From Ardenticatenaceae bacterium (GTDB lineage: Bacteria > Chloroflexota > Anaerolineae > Promineifilales > Promineifilaceae), in assembly GCA_011525915.1 (NCBI GenBank), contig WYBM01000005.1, forward strand, positions 1-64,000: DNA of 64,000 bases, written 5' to 3'. The position numbers and the translations under genes are program-made. The notes beneath the pieces are model-generated. The model was not told the DNA's origin and searched no databases. It saw only the letters and a program-made list of their open reading frames with translations. This document shows, piece by piece, positions 41,264 to 48,667 of this stretch. Position 1 is the first letter of the stretch, and each line of letters begins with the position of its first letter.

Positions 41264-42136
41264 CTATTCCGGGCGCGACCGGCCGTTGGGCTGCGGCCGG
41301 CGCGGTAAAAAATCCGGCTTGCGCTCCGGCAGGCAGTCGAAGGTGAAAACCATCGTGCCGTTGGCATCTTTCAACGTCACGCCAATTTTGGCCGACCTGG
41401 TGGCCTGGTGCGCGGCCGCCTCCGCTCTGCCCAGGTCATCAAACTCGATAACATCCAGGTCATCTATGTGTAACTTGAATGGTGGCTTGTGATTAGCCAC
41501 CACCTGCCCGGGTACAACCTCCCCCTTGCCCAGCCGCTGTAATTTCTCCGTGAACCCCAGCGCGCCCAACATCTGGCCGCGAAACTCAGCCGCCAGAATA
41601 TCGACCAGGATGTCCTTATCAGCGTTGGCCCGGGCCTCAAGCTCCTTTAAGGCAGAATCAATGACCTTGCCCTGCATTCGGGCCGTTTCTGTGGCTACTC
41701 GTTGCTCTGGCTCTGCGTATTTGTAGACGGCCAGGCCGACGATGTGCGCCACCGTCACCCCCAGGATGACAAAAAAAGCGATAGTGCCAATGGTGGGGCG
41801 GTAAGGGATGAGGTAAGGGGCCAGGGTGGTGTTGGTCGCCAGCTGCGTCACCGTGGCCATGATAGACCCGCCCAGCGATACGATGGCCAGGGCGATGGCG
41901 GCGTCCCGCTGGGCCGTGGCCTGCTCGCCGGACAGCCAGACCTTGAACCAGACCAGGTATGCAGCGTCAAGCATCAACAGAACGTAACCGGCAGCCAGCA
42001 AGGCAGCGATGCCATTGTCTGGGTTGCCAAAAGCCGCCGGCAAATAAGTAGCGCCAAAGAGCGCGGTTTCAACAGCGTTAAAGAGGATCACCAGCGCCCC
42101 GAAGATAATCAATAACCATTTCGTAATGTTTCCCAT
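41264..42136 (-). CDS. Four-helix membrane protein with cytoplasmic tail
   Basis: From ATG 42136 the 290-residue product has four membrane segments in its first 140 residues (WLLIIFGALVILFNAVETAL; a second near 55-75; AAIALAIVSLGGSIMATVTQ; IGTIAFFVILGVTVAHIVGL). A cytoplasmic tail of about 140 residues has a helical part and an alpha/beta end (LHIDDLDVIEFDDLGRAEAA). Longer starts would cross the putative small RNA. It may sense or modify the membrane in lysogeny or early infection; not recognised. Confidence 0.6.
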   Translation of the reverse strand: MGNITKWLLIIFGALVILFNAVETALFGATYLPAAFGNPDNGIAALLAAGYVLLMLDAAYLVWFKVWLSGEQATAQRDAAIALAIVSLGGSIMATVTQLATNTTLAPYLIPYRPTIGTIAFFVILGVTVAHIVGLAVYKYAEPEQRVATETARMQGKVIDSALKELEARANADKDILVDILAAEFRGQMLGALGFTEKLQRLGKGEVVPGQVVANHKPPFKLHIDDLDVIEFDDLGRAEAAAHQATRSAKIGVTLKDANGTMVFTFDCLPERKPDFLPRRPQPNGRSRPE

Positions 42137-42168
42137 TTGCTTGTCTCCAATTGCGCCGGAGACGGCCG

Positions 42169-42198
42169 TTGTCAAGGAGGTGACTGTTTTGCTACAAT
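42169..42198 (+). promoter_or_regulatory. Rightward promoter of putative small RNA
   Basis: TTGTCA at 42169-42174 and TACAAT at 42193-42198, 18 bases apart. It points rightward, against all neighbouring genes, and a strong terminator follows within 80 bases. Confidence 0.55.
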
Positions 42199-42204
42199 GA
42201 CCCG

Positions 42205-42279
42205 TGACCGTTACGGCCGTACTCCGGCCTATCTGTTCCCGAGGCCAGTGAACTCTACTCACTGGCCTCTTTTATTTTT
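42205..42279 (+). ncRNA. Putative small RNA, about 75 nt
   Basis: A good rightward promoter (42169-42198) and a textbook terminator (stem GAGGCCAGTGA 42241-42251 with TCACTGGCCTC 42259-42269, then TTTTATTTTT) delimit a transcript of about 75 nt. It lies opposite the leftward early transcript, between the four-helix membrane protein gene and a 49-residue gene whose last bases it overlaps. An antisense regulator of the early block or of replication is plausible. No known RNA family is recognised. Confidence 0.4.
42241..42279 (+). terminator. Rightward terminator
   Basis: An 11-bp perfect stem with a 7-base loop followed by TTTTATTTTT on the plus strand. On the minus strand no T-run follows, so it works rightward only. 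Confidence 0.7.
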
Positions 42280-42408
42280 CCAGCAGCCGCACTTGATGAC
42301 AGCCACCTGGTGCCGCCGGCAAATGCGGTACACGATGCGCGGCTCATGCAGGCTGCGATTGCGCAGCTCCGGTCGTGCTGTGAATCTGACCGTTTTCATG
42401 GTTTGCAT
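42259..42408 (-). CDS. Small basic phage protein, 49 residues
   Basis: ATG 42408 follows AGGAGG at ideal spacing. The product (MQTMKTVRFTARPELRNRSL and following) is strongly basic with a C-terminal CGC. It resembles short zinc or RNA-binding proteins. It overlaps the 3' end of the 180-residue gene by 65 bases, and its stop lies in the stem of the rightward terminator. Confidence 0.5.
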   Translation of the reverse strand: MQTMKTVRFTARPELRNRSLHEPRIVYRICRRHQVAVIKCGCWKNKRGQ

Positions 42409-42886
42409 TTCGACCTCCTTCTGTTTTGGTGCGCAGGCGGCGCACATAGAGCCAGTACACGTCACCATCCGGGACTGTCTGGTGTTCTGCCGTGTGCCCG
42501 GACGCGGCCCAATCCTTCCTTATTTTGTTCAGGTGCGTCCGGGCATTGTCTGCACTTTTCTTATCAGCAAACATGAAACGCATCCAGGAGCTTTTGCCGC
42601 TGCTGCCTATTTCCACCGACAGAACCCGCAAATCAAATTCAGCGTAACGGCTCGCTGTGCCGATGATCGGCGGAGCGCTTACCTGCGGCTCGAATTTAAC
42701 GAATACGGTATCGTGCATCTTCTTTTTGGGTATTCCTCTTGGCATGTCAATCTCCTTTAGGTCAGCCACGCCGACGGGGGCCTCGATGGCCGTCGTGGCG
42801 CTGGCTGCTATCTCGCGCAATCGTGCGCGGTTGGCGGCGATTTCCGCCGCCGTTGGTTTGTTCTTAAAAGCATTGGTTTTATACAT
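42344..42886 (-). CDS. Hypothetical phage protein, 180 residues
   Basis: Helical basic start (AAEIAANRARLREIAASATT), a central alpha/beta domain (DTVFVKFEPQVSAPPIIG, AEFDLRVLSVEIGSSGKSSW, FMFADKKSADNARTHLNKIR) and a polar tail. The middle may bind nucleic acid. Start overlaps the HTH gene upstream. Not recognised. Confidence 0.55.
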   Translation of the reverse strand: MYKTNAFKNKPTAAEIAANRARLREIAASATTAIEAPVGVADLKEIDMPRGIPKKKMHDTVFVKFEPQVSAPPIIGTASRYAEFDLRVLSVEIGSSGKSSWMRFMFADKKSADNARTHLNKIRKDWAASGHTAEHQTVPDGDVYWLYVRRLRTKTEGGRNANHENGQIHSTTGAAQSQPA

Positions 42887-43241
42887 GACCGAACCTCATT
42901 AACTCTGTGGCCACATCAAACGGCCGTCGCTCCGGCTGCCGCTTGCAGGTGGCCAGTACCAGCGCCCGCCGCCGCATCATGGCTTGTTCGGCGGCCGCCA
43001 GCGTTTCCGGTGTAATGCGGACGGTGGTCTTCCTGGCGCTCAACTGCACACCGACCCGCTCCGGGGTGTACGTCTCAGCCATCAGGCGCACGTGAGCCGG
43101 GTTGTAACGGTAGCCGCTGCTGGCCTTGCACCGTTCGACGCCGTACTCATCATGCACGCGGTCGAAGGTGCTGCGGTGGCAGCCGATGAGCTGGGCAGCG
43201 GCTTCGGCGGTGAGCCAGTTGTCAGTTGCTGTTGTTTCCAT
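42879..43241 (-). CDS. Helix-turn-helix DNA-binding protein, 120 residues
   Basis: Residues 8-65 form a MerR/excisionase-type HTH: NWLTAEAAAQLIGCHRSTFD, then a wing with SSGYRYNPAHVRLMAETYTP. The C-terminal part (RKTTVRITPETLAAAEQAMM) has a strand followed by helices, which could add a ribbon-helix-helix-like or dimer module. It is probably an early-region regulator. Confidence 0.62.
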   Translation of the reverse strand: METTATDNWLTAEAAAQLIGCHRSTFDRVHDEYGVERCKASSGYRYNPAHVRLMAETYTPERVGVQLSARKTTVRITPETLAAAEQAMMRRRALVLATCKRQPERRPFDVATELMRFGHV

Positions 43242-43455
43242 GCTGCCTCGCTTTTGGCCGGTACGTCCACCTGGGCGGCCAGGCTATGTACTGAATGCGG
43301 TCGCCATACCCGGGCCGGAATTCATCAGCGGCAATGATCGCCACTCCCTGATCGGATTTGGTCAGGAACATACACCGGTTCTCGTTGCTGGCGCGGGGGA
43401 AGAGACGGTCAAATACCATTTCGTATTCCGCGTCCTCCTGCTGCTGCTCGTTCAT
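43222..43455 (-). CDS. Hypothetical phage protein, 77 residues
   Basis: From ATG 43455 the product (NEQQQEDAEYEMVFDRLFPR and following) is acidic then alpha/beta with a basic end. It overlaps both neighbours. Not recognised. Confidence 0.5.
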   Translation of the reverse strand: MNEQQQEDAEYEMVFDRLFPRASNENRCMFLTKSDQGVAIIAADEFRPGYGDRIQYIAWPPRWTYRPKARQHGNNSN

Positions 43456-43652
43456 GTTGGCGCCTGGTGGGCCTGGCGCGAGCGGTCTATGACCAGCTCC
43501 GTCGCCTTGATAATGGTCATCCACTCGCAGACGACGTTTTCCGGTATGGCCAGCTCGTCGGCCAGGGCAGCCTCAAGGCTGTCGTAGGCCGTGCCGCCGG
43601 CGTCGCCGCTGCGGACGAGAATGACGCGCCTGATAGGGTTTTCATTGTCCAT
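43452..43652 (-). CDS. Hypothetical phage protein, 66 residues
   Basis: Alpha/beta product: NPIRRVILVRSGDAGGTAYD, then a helix (SLEAALADELAIPENVVCEW). Coupled to the 77-residue gene downstream. Small proteins of this pattern are common in phage early regions; function unknown. Confidence 0.5.
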   Translation of the reverse strand: MDNENPIRRVILVRSGDAGGTAYDSLEAALADELAIPENVVCEWMTIIKATELVIDRSRQAHQAPT

Positions 43653-43704
43653 ACAACTCTCCTTTGTCTGGCCGGGTGGCGGGTCCCGGCCTTAAACATG
43701 ATTC

Positions 43705-43830
43705 TCAGACATACGTTGCTACGCGCCGCCCGCCACGGCGACAGTCCGATAAAATGCCCGGCCCCAGCCCGGAGCGGTTTGCCTGGTGATTGACCGGCAC
43801 CAGGGTGGGGAAACAGCCGAAGCTGCTCAT
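43705..43830 (-). CDS. Possible 41-residue phage protein
   Basis: The ATG at 43828-43830 overlaps the stop of the replication gene (ATGA), like most joints in this operon. The product is polar, Gly/Arg-rich, with two cysteines. Coupling is the only support. Confidence 0.35.
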   Translation of the reverse strand: MSSFGCFPTLVPVNHQANRSGLGPGILSDCRRGGRRVATYV

Positions 43831-44834
43831 AAACTTAATTCCTGGGGCGCGTGCCGGGACAATTGCACCAGCGCCTCCAACACGGCCGTGCCCGGTAATG
43901 GCTCCAAATCATCACGCAGCCAGTAGGCCAGGTCGGTGCCGCCTTTGGCCGGCTCGTGCCAGCGACGGCCGTTTTCGTGGCCAGTAACGTGTAGCAGCGC
44001 CAGCGCCCTATCGTCGGCATCCAGACCCTGCCACCAGGCCACCAGGCCCAGCCAGGCCGGATCGGGCAGCTGCCCCTGCCGTAGCAGCTTGATGGCATAG
44101 CCCAACGGGTTACGGGTCAGCCACGGCTGGCACAGGGTCCACCAATGCCAGGCCAATAAGTGCGCCGGCGGCAGCTGCTGCTGTTGGAACTCGGCAAAAA
44201 CACGGCCATGGATCCCCAGGTGGCGCATGAGGGCGGCGAGTTGATCGGAATTTCCGGGTTCCTCATTGGATGATTGATTGATTGATTGATCTACATGGGT
44301 ATTAAGATCACAATCAATCAAACAATCATGATCAACGCGCGCGTGAGAGAGACCGAGATCGGAAATTCCGATCTCCGAGATCGGAATTTCCGATCTCGGT
44401 CGAGTAGATGTTTGCGTGCCAACGCTCGGCAGGGTGTCTTGTGACCCTGCACCCGCCGGGGGAGCGTCTTGTGTCTCCGTCGCCGGCGAGTAGGCAGATT
44501 CTTGTGTCTGCCCCGTTTGTGCGTCGTCGCCATCCTCTAAAAATTTACCGTGATGTCCCTGCCACAGTTCCTTGAAGGGCAGGGGGAGCTGGGGGCTGAT
44601 GCACCAGCCATCGTAACGGCCGTTGTTCTGCAGCAGCCCGTAATCGGTCAGGCGATCTATACCCTGCCTGACCGGCTTGTCTGAATAACCTGTGGCCTCT
44701 TCCAGCTGCGCCTGGGTCAGGCTGCGGCCTGACATGAGTAGCACCAGAAGGATGCTGGCGGCCGGGCCTTTGATGTCACGCACAAAGCGCTGGGTTTGCT
44801 CAAAGGGGTCAGCCATCATCATTGTGTCATCCAT
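43827..44834 (-). CDS. Replication-initiator-like winged-helix protein
   Basis: The 335-residue product starts with a MarR-like winged helix (about 15-80): IKGPAASILLVLLMSGRSLT, TQAQLEEATGYSDKPVRQGI and DRLTDYGLLQNNGRYDGWCI. A long disordered Ser/Thr-rich middle is encoded by a repeat-rich DNA stretch, and a C-terminal helical domain (LLAWHWWTLCQPWLTRNPLG) resembles DnaD/DnaB-like or lambda O-like loader regions. Iterons and an AT-rich stretch inside the gene support a role in origin recognition. Assignment by architecture, not by a named family. Confidence 0.6.
   Translation of the reverse strand: MDDTMMMADPFEQTQRFVRDIKGPAASILLVLLMSGRSLTQAQLEEATGYSDKPVRQGIDRLTDYGLLQNNGRYDGWCISPQLPLPFKELWQGHHGKFLEDGDDAQTGQTQESAYSPATETQDAPPAGAGSQDTLPSVGTQTSTRPRSEIPISEIGISDLGLSHARVDHDCLIDCDLNTHVDQSINQSSNEEPGNSDQLAALMRHLGIHGRVFAEFQQQQLPPAHLLAWHWWTLCQPWLTRNPLGYAIKLLRQGQLPDPAWLGLVAWWQGLDADDRALALLHVTGHENGRRWHEPAKGGTDLAYWLRDDLEPLPGTAVLEALVQLSRHAPQELSL
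44243..44401. other. Candidate phage replication origin
   Basis: Within the initiator gene: GATCGGAATTTCC at 44243-44255, an AT-rich stretch with five tandem GATT units (about 44270-44290) and mirrored AATCAATCA near 44312, then a 51-bp perfect inverted repeat at 44351-44401. The latter consists of two 21-bp palindromes, GAGATCGGAA-A/T-TTCCGATCTC. Iterons plus an AT-rich element inside the initiator gene is the lambda O arrangement. Confidence 0.6.
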
Positions 44835-45058
44835 GGCGGCCGGGCCATCGCCCGCGTCATAGCTGCCGCCGAATCAGTACGCCGGATGGTCACTGGCACA
44901 CCATCCCAGTGTTCTATGACGAAGCATTCCAGAGCATTGCTGTAGATGGCCTGGTAATAGCGATCTACAGCCGTTTCTCTGATGGCCACCGTCATGGTTC
45001 CATTGGTGATAGAGTTGAGTAATCGGTCAAAAAACGAAGGCAAAATGTTGTTTGTCAT
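44819..45058 (-). CDS. First gene of the early block, 79 residues
   Basis: Product MTNNILPSFFDRLLNSITNG and following, with an alpha/beta centre (YYQAIYSNALECFVIEHWDG, VPVTIRRTD). It overlaps the initiator gene by 16 bases and begins the leftward early transcript. A good ribosome site (AGGAA) precedes it. Not recognised. Confidence 0.55.
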   Translation of the reverse strand: MTNNILPSFFDRLLNSITNGTMTVAIRETAVDRYYQAIYSNALECFVIEHWDGVPVTIRRTDSAAAMTRAMARPPWMTQ

Positions 45059-45090
45059 ATCGTGTCATTCCTGTGTATAGTTAGGTGTGA

Positions 45091-45111
45091 TGCGGGCGTG
45101 CCATGCCCGCA
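45091..45111. promoter_or_regulatory. Stem-loop in the early/integrase divergent region
   Basis: TGCGGGC and GCCCGCA flank a 7-base loop in the 115-bp gap between the early block and the integrase gene. The gap also holds a GTATAG half-site-like sequence near 45076. Promoters here are not clear by eye; a TATACA box on the minus strand near 45075 may serve the early block. Confidence 0.4.
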
Positions 45112-45173
45112 CCACTTCGTGAAACGGCCGTCCAGACCGTAGACACCAAATAATTTCACTGAACAGGACACTA

Positions 45174-46202
45174 ATGAACAAGGTGAACCGGTTCCTGACG
45201 GGCGACTACCCGGAGGACAGCTACCACGCAGTACTAAAAAATTTCCTGCTGCAGCAAAAGCAACAGGGGGTTTCTAAAGCCACCGTTGATCGGTTGTTTT
45301 ACAGCCTTTATCCGATTGGTGAATCGCTGGGAAACCCATCGATGGGTGACGTGCAGCACACCCACTTGACCGCATATGCCACCAGGCTGTGGCTCTTGTA
45401 CGCGCCTGATTCAGTCAGAACATTCGTTGGCGACATTCGCCAATTTTTCAAATGGTGCAAACGGCGCGGCTATCACAAAAAGAACCTGGCAAAACAAATC
45501 GCAGTGTCACGCAACAAGCGCCGACGAAGTAAGCGTCAGTCGAAGGCGCCAGCAGAAACGGCTATCCGGCACCTCATGGAATTTTTGGCAAATCAATTGG
45601 GCGATCTGGTGTATCGTGATGTGTTTGGTATTTTGCAGATCAACGGGGATGGTTGGTCATCACAATCTCAAAAGGCACTAAGAGACTTGTTTGTCATCAC
45701 CTTTCTCTACGAAACCGGCGCACGTGTAGGGGAGCTATCAACGTTAGGGTCGCGTAACATGAACGAGGCAACGGCGGAACCGCAGCGAACCTATGGCATT
45801 ACATTAACCGGCAAAACGGGCGAACGGGATTATCTATTCACCCAATCGACTGCTGAATTATGGCGCGTCTGGGAGCAGGTGCGACCAGACGGAGCCAATG
45901 AGTACGCTGTTTTAGGGTGGGGGAACGGCCACATGAAACGGGGAATGCGACCAAATGGCATATCACAGATGATTGCCAGGCGCTGCCAGGAGGCGAAGAT
46001 AAAACCATTTCGCGCTCACGCTTTGCGCCACGCCAAGATCAAACGTGGCCGGGTGGCGGTTGGATTAGAGACTACATCCATTCTGGTAGACCACAGCGAC
46101 TTACGATCAACGCGGGGTTACGCCAATATCGACGATGAAGAACTGACCGAGGCGGCCATCAAAACAGGGGTGCAATTTGACCTTTGGCGTCCAAAACCCT
46201 AG
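45174..46202 (+). CDS. int: Tyrosine integrase
   Basis: The 342-residue recombinase has an N-terminal SAM-like core-binding domain (about 15-110) and a C-terminal catalytic domain with Arg184 (TGARVGEL), Lys214 (LTGKTGERD), His282 and Arg285 (AHALRHAK), His307 (VDHSDL) and nucleophile Tyr316 (RSTRGYANI). The stop codon is two bases from attR, so it is an int-attP module. It should integrate the phage into tRNA-Pro and, with the excisionase-like protein, remove it. It is transcribed toward the right end, separately from the early block. Confidence 0.93.
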   Translation: MNKVNRFLTGDYPEDSYHAVLKNFLLQQKQQGVSKATVDRLFYSLYPIGESLGNPSMGDVQHTHLTAYATRLWLLYAPDSVRTFVGDIRQFFKWCKRRGYHKKNLAKQIAVSRNKRRRSKRQSKAPAETAIRHLMEFLANQLGDLVYRDVFGILQINGDGWSSQSQKALRDLFVITFLYETGARVGELSTLGSRNMNEATAEPQRTYGITLTGKTGERDYLFTQSTAELWRVWEQVRPDGANEYAVLGWGNGHMKRGMRPNGISQMIARRCQEAKIKPFRAHALRHAKIKRGRVAVGLETTSILVDHSDLRSTRGYANIDDEELTEAAIKTGVQFDLWRPKP

Positions 46203-46204
46203 AA

Positions 46205-46255
46205 CGCTTCGTTCGGGTCGAAGAGGTCGTCGGTTCAAATCCGGCCGCCCCGACA
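46205..46255. other. attR (displaced 3' half of tRNA-Pro)
   Basis: 51 bases match 8448-8498, with differences at 46231 and 46243 only. These two change T-stem pair 51-63 from G-C to C-G, so pairing is kept. It lacks the 5' half and is not a working tRNA; it is the displaced former host end. Confidence 0.88.
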
Positions 46256-46263
46256 AGAGGTAG

Positions 46264-46304
46264 AAAACGGCCGCTGCTCAGGTGAGCAACGGCCGTTTTT
46301 TGTT
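46264..46304 (+). terminator. Terminator after attR, former tRNA-Pro terminator
   Basis: AAAACGGCCG and CGGCCGTTTT form the outer stem with an inner GCTCA/TGAGC stem, followed by TTTTTTG. It contains an ACGGCCGT octamer and was probably the terminator of the uninterrupted tRNA-Pro gene. Confidence 0.72.
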
Positions 46305-46426
46305 GTCAAACTATCATCAATATCGCGGGCGCCAGGAGCTTGAATACCTCTCTGGGCACAGGTGTGTGATCTGGATTTCTCACCACAAAAATATGCTATG
46401 CTTCTCGAGCCCTTCCTCTAGCAATA

Positions 46427-46699
46427 TCAGGCTGCTTCGCTATCAAGTTGATGTATCCGCTGTTCAAGAAGGAGATTGACCAGGCTTTCAGTTGATAATC
46501 CACGTGAATGAGCCAGTTTCCGCACTTGCTGAAGTAATTCAGGGTCAAGAGCCACCAAATAACGACGGCGGGCATTGGAATCTATTTCAAAATCAGTCGG
46601 TTCGGTTTGCTCCCAATAATCAGCTAGACTATGGGTATCCCAAAAATCAGCGATTTCCTCATAACTAGACATCTCAGGGATTGTTTTATCTGCGGTCAT
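46427..46699 (-). CDS. BrnA/CopG-like antitoxin
   Basis: From ATG 46699 the 90-residue product has the antitoxin pattern EEIADFWDTHSLADYWEQTE followed by a ribbon-helix-helix-like C-terminus (RRRYLVALDPELLQQVRKLA, SRGLSTESLVNLLLEQRI). It should neutralise the toxin encoded just upstream and repress the pair. The start overlaps the toxin gene by 14 bases; the longer start at 46753 is less likely. Confidence 0.75.
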   Translation of the reverse strand: MTADKTIPEMSSYEEIADFWDTHSLADYWEQTEPTDFEIDSNARRRYLVALDPELLQQVRKLAHSRGLSTESLVNLLLEQRIHQLDSEAA

Positions 46700-46973
46700 A
46701 ATGCCTTCGTTCCTTACGATCCATATCGCGCGCACTGAGTACAAGTGCTTCATGCGTTTGCTTATAGATGAAAATGACTATCAAATAACGACCACCTTCC
46801 GATTTTCCCAATGCAGCATAAACATCTTCACCTTGGACATGCCCTTTTTGCACTTTCCGAAAATGTGGCTGACTAAATAGGACTTCATCAACTTCTTCCG
46901 GCGTTACCCCATGCTTCACAGCCAGCTTGTCAATAACAGGGGGTAACCAGATAATGTCAACAATGCGCATCAA
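46686..46973 (-). CDS. BrnT-like toxin
   Basis: The 95-residue product matches the BrnT/RelE-fold pattern: a KLAVKHGVTPEEVDEVLFSQ helix, GEDVYAALGKSEGGRYLIVI strands, and a basic C-terminus (SARDMDRKERRHYDRR) bearing the likely catalytic residues. BrnT toxins are ribonucleases that block translation. Toxin-first gene order is typical of brnTA. It lies about 0.4 kb beyond attR, so it belongs to the host flank rather than the prophage. Confidence 0.75.
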   Translation of the reverse strand: MMRIVDIIWLPPVIDKLAVKHGVTPEEVDEVLFSQPHFRKVQKGHVQGEDVYAALGKSEGGRYLIVIFIYKQTHEALVLSARDMDRKERRHYDRR

Positions 46974-47033
46974 AAATCAGCCTTGATTTGTATTGCGGTT
47001 ATTTTAGCATAGTTTTTCTGGTTAGGATTAAAT

Positions 47034-47131
47034 ACACTGTTCCAGACGTAGGGGCAGGCACAAGACCTGCCCCACTCAGGCTGACTACAAGGGTCACCCC
47101 TGCCAAAGGGTGATTTTTTGTGAACCAGTTG
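47034..47131 (-). repeat. MITE-like dispersed repeat, copy 1
   Basis: Ends resemble ACACTGTTCCA (47034-47044) and TGAACCAGTTG (47121-47131). In reverse complement it matches 61503-61617 over most of its length, including CACAAAAAA, TCAC.CTTTGG, GGGG.GACCCTTGT and GGGGCAGG blocks. It lies in the gap between the toxin gene and a GNAT gene. No transposase is present. Confidence 0.65.
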
Positions 47132-47151
47132 AATAGTAATGTTCGTTTTAC

Positions 47152-48270
47152 TTAATGAGTTTTGAGATGTTTGACGCGGGTAAGTATGTGCTCCCATTCG
47201 GGGGACCCATGGAGCCTGGTTAAGGGGGTGCAGCCTTCCATTTCAGGCAAATCATCAAAACCAGCGTCAATGGCTTTGTTTAAATGGTCAATGGCCTTAG
47301 CCTGATCTTCTAACCCTGCCCAGGCTGCCCCAGCCAGGAAGTGTCCATATCGAACCAGCATCTCTTTGTCTGAGGTGACCATTTGGGCCGCAACGGCCTG
47401 GGTCTGCTCAAACCGATGACAGTCCAGGTGGCTCCAGGCCAGGTTGATGAGGTAGCCTACTTCTGGAAAGATGATGATGTACTCCGTTGGCTGGCGCAGG
47501 CGCTGCAGCCCCAGTTTTTCGGCGGTGCAAATAGAGCCGGTATTGGACGCCGCCACATCCCAGTTGATTTGCTTAAGACCATGCGCCAGCCCATAAACAA
47601 TGGTGGCCGCCGATGTTGTCAAAGCCAGGCCGCGCCGCCGGTAATGCCGGTCGGTGACCAGCCGAATTTCACCCTCATCCCCGACGATAAAATCAACCAC
47701 AGACCAGGCAGCGCAGACACGGCCGTGCAGCGCCACATACCCAAAACCCATCTCGTCAGGAACAGCGGCACCCTGCCGTAACGCCAACACCTTCTGCACA
47801 TCCTTCGGTAACTCACCCTCGACAAGATCAACAAGGGATTCGTCAATAAAATGGAGTTCAAACCCTTCTGGCAGCACCGGTGTATGGATAGGGTGCCCCT
47901 GGGTGGCCACATACAAGCAGCGGGGCATTTGTATAGGCTGACGATTCTCAACCAATCCATTTAAAACAGCACACCAGGCTTCCGATGGGTCCACAAAAAA
48001 GATGGCGCCGGTGCCCTCACCGATAAACGCTTTTTCAGCCAGGGCAAGACGCAGGGCCTCATTAAATGGCGTGTTGTACGGATCCCCAAGTAGATGGTAC
48101 CAGGAATCTTTCACCACCAATGCGCTGCGTGGCGCGTCGGCCTGGTCTACCACCACTTTTCCCGGATATTTACCGGCCAAAATGCCCTGGCAATACAGGG
48201 AAGGTGTTGGGTGTTCAGCCAATAACGGCCGAACATAAGTATACTGTTGAGGTGTTAATTGATGAAACAT
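47152..48270 (-). CDS. GNAT-family N-acetyltransferase
   Basis: The 372-residue protein has an N-terminal domain of about 140 residues and a GNAT domain around 165-270, with GEIRLVTDRHYRRRGLALTT (acetyl-CoA pyrophosphate loop RRRGLA) and INWDVAASNTGSICTAEKLG near the C-end of the fold. A helical TPR-like C-terminus follows (AGAAWAGLEDQAKAIDHLNK). The acceptor is unknown. It is divergent from the ArsR-regulated cluster and may share its regulatory region. Confidence 0.8.
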   Translation of the reverse strand: MFHQLTPQQYTYVRPLLAEHPTPSLYCQGILAGKYPGKVVVDQADAPRSALVVKDSWYHLLGDPYNTPFNEALRLALAEKAFIGEGTGAIFFVDPSEAWCAVLNGLVENRQPIQMPRCLYVATQGHPIHTPVLPEGFELHFIDESLVDLVEGELPKDVQKVLALRQGAAVPDEMGFGYVALHGRVCAAWSVVDFIVGDEGEIRLVTDRHYRRRGLALTTSAATIVYGLAHGLKQINWDVAASNTGSICTAEKLGLQRLRQPTEYIIIFPEVGYLINLAWSHLDCHRFEQTQAVAAQMVTSDKEMLVRYGHFLAGAAWAGLEDQAKAIDHLNKAIDAGFDDLPEMEGCTPLTRLHGSPEWEHILTRVKHLKTH

Positions 48271-48330
48271 TGCTGATAATACCCTTTGTTTATTTGATTT
48301 TGTGATTACTTCGTAAGATTCTAAATTTTA

Positions 48331-48361
48331 ATTTGATATTTGTCAAATTATATTCTATAAT
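48331..48361 (+). promoter_or_regulatory. Promoter and operator-like palindrome of ArsR cluster
   Basis: TTGATA and TATAAT are 17 bases apart. ATTTGA-6-TCAAAT (48331-48348) overlaps the -35 region, the usual kind of AT-rich inverted repeat bound by ArsR-type repressors. Autoregulation by the gene at 48648 is likely. Confidence 0.65.
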
Positions 48362-48397
48362 CCATTTTTACCAGACAAGAAACAAAAGGGGCATAAC

Positions 48398-48667
48398 ATG
48401 ATGGAAAAGCTTTATAACATTTACATTGAGAATGCCGCATCCATGACCGAAATAGAACGCCTGGAAGCCTGTTTTAAGAAAGTCACGGATACGGCTATCC
48501 AACAACTGGAGAACGAGTTAGAAGTGGCCAGAGCCATGGGCGATGAAGAGTCAAAAAAAGCGCATCACATTCAAATTGGTATGTTTCGTAATACCCAGAG
48601 TATTTTTAGCTTCGCCAAGCGATATGCCACGGATGCGCGGTGGAAAGATGAAAATGCAAACGATTAA
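48398..48667 (+). CDS. Hypothetical helical protein, 89 residues
   Basis: A charged all-helical product (MTEIERLEACFKKVTDTAIQ, LENELEVARAMGDEESKKAH) probably forming a coiled coil. It is first in the cluster and overlaps the ArsR-type gene by 20 bases. No family recognised. Confidence 0.65.
   Translation: MMEKLYNIYIENAASMTEIERLEACFKKVTDTAIQQLENELEVARAMGDEESKKAHHIQIGMFRNTQSIFSFAKRYATDARWKDENAND

Noticed and set aside
42137..42760. 207-codon plus-strand frame covering the putative small RNA
   Set aside because: It passes through a strong rightward terminator and lies antisense to two supported genes.
44270..44320. CRISPR or microsatellite contingency locus from GATT repeats
   Set aside because: Few units, inside a stretch with palindromic iterons; an origin element explains it better.
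46205..46255. Second tRNA-Pro gene
   Set aside because: Only the 3' half is present; the 5' acceptor strand and D arm are replaced by the end of the integrase gene, so it is attR.
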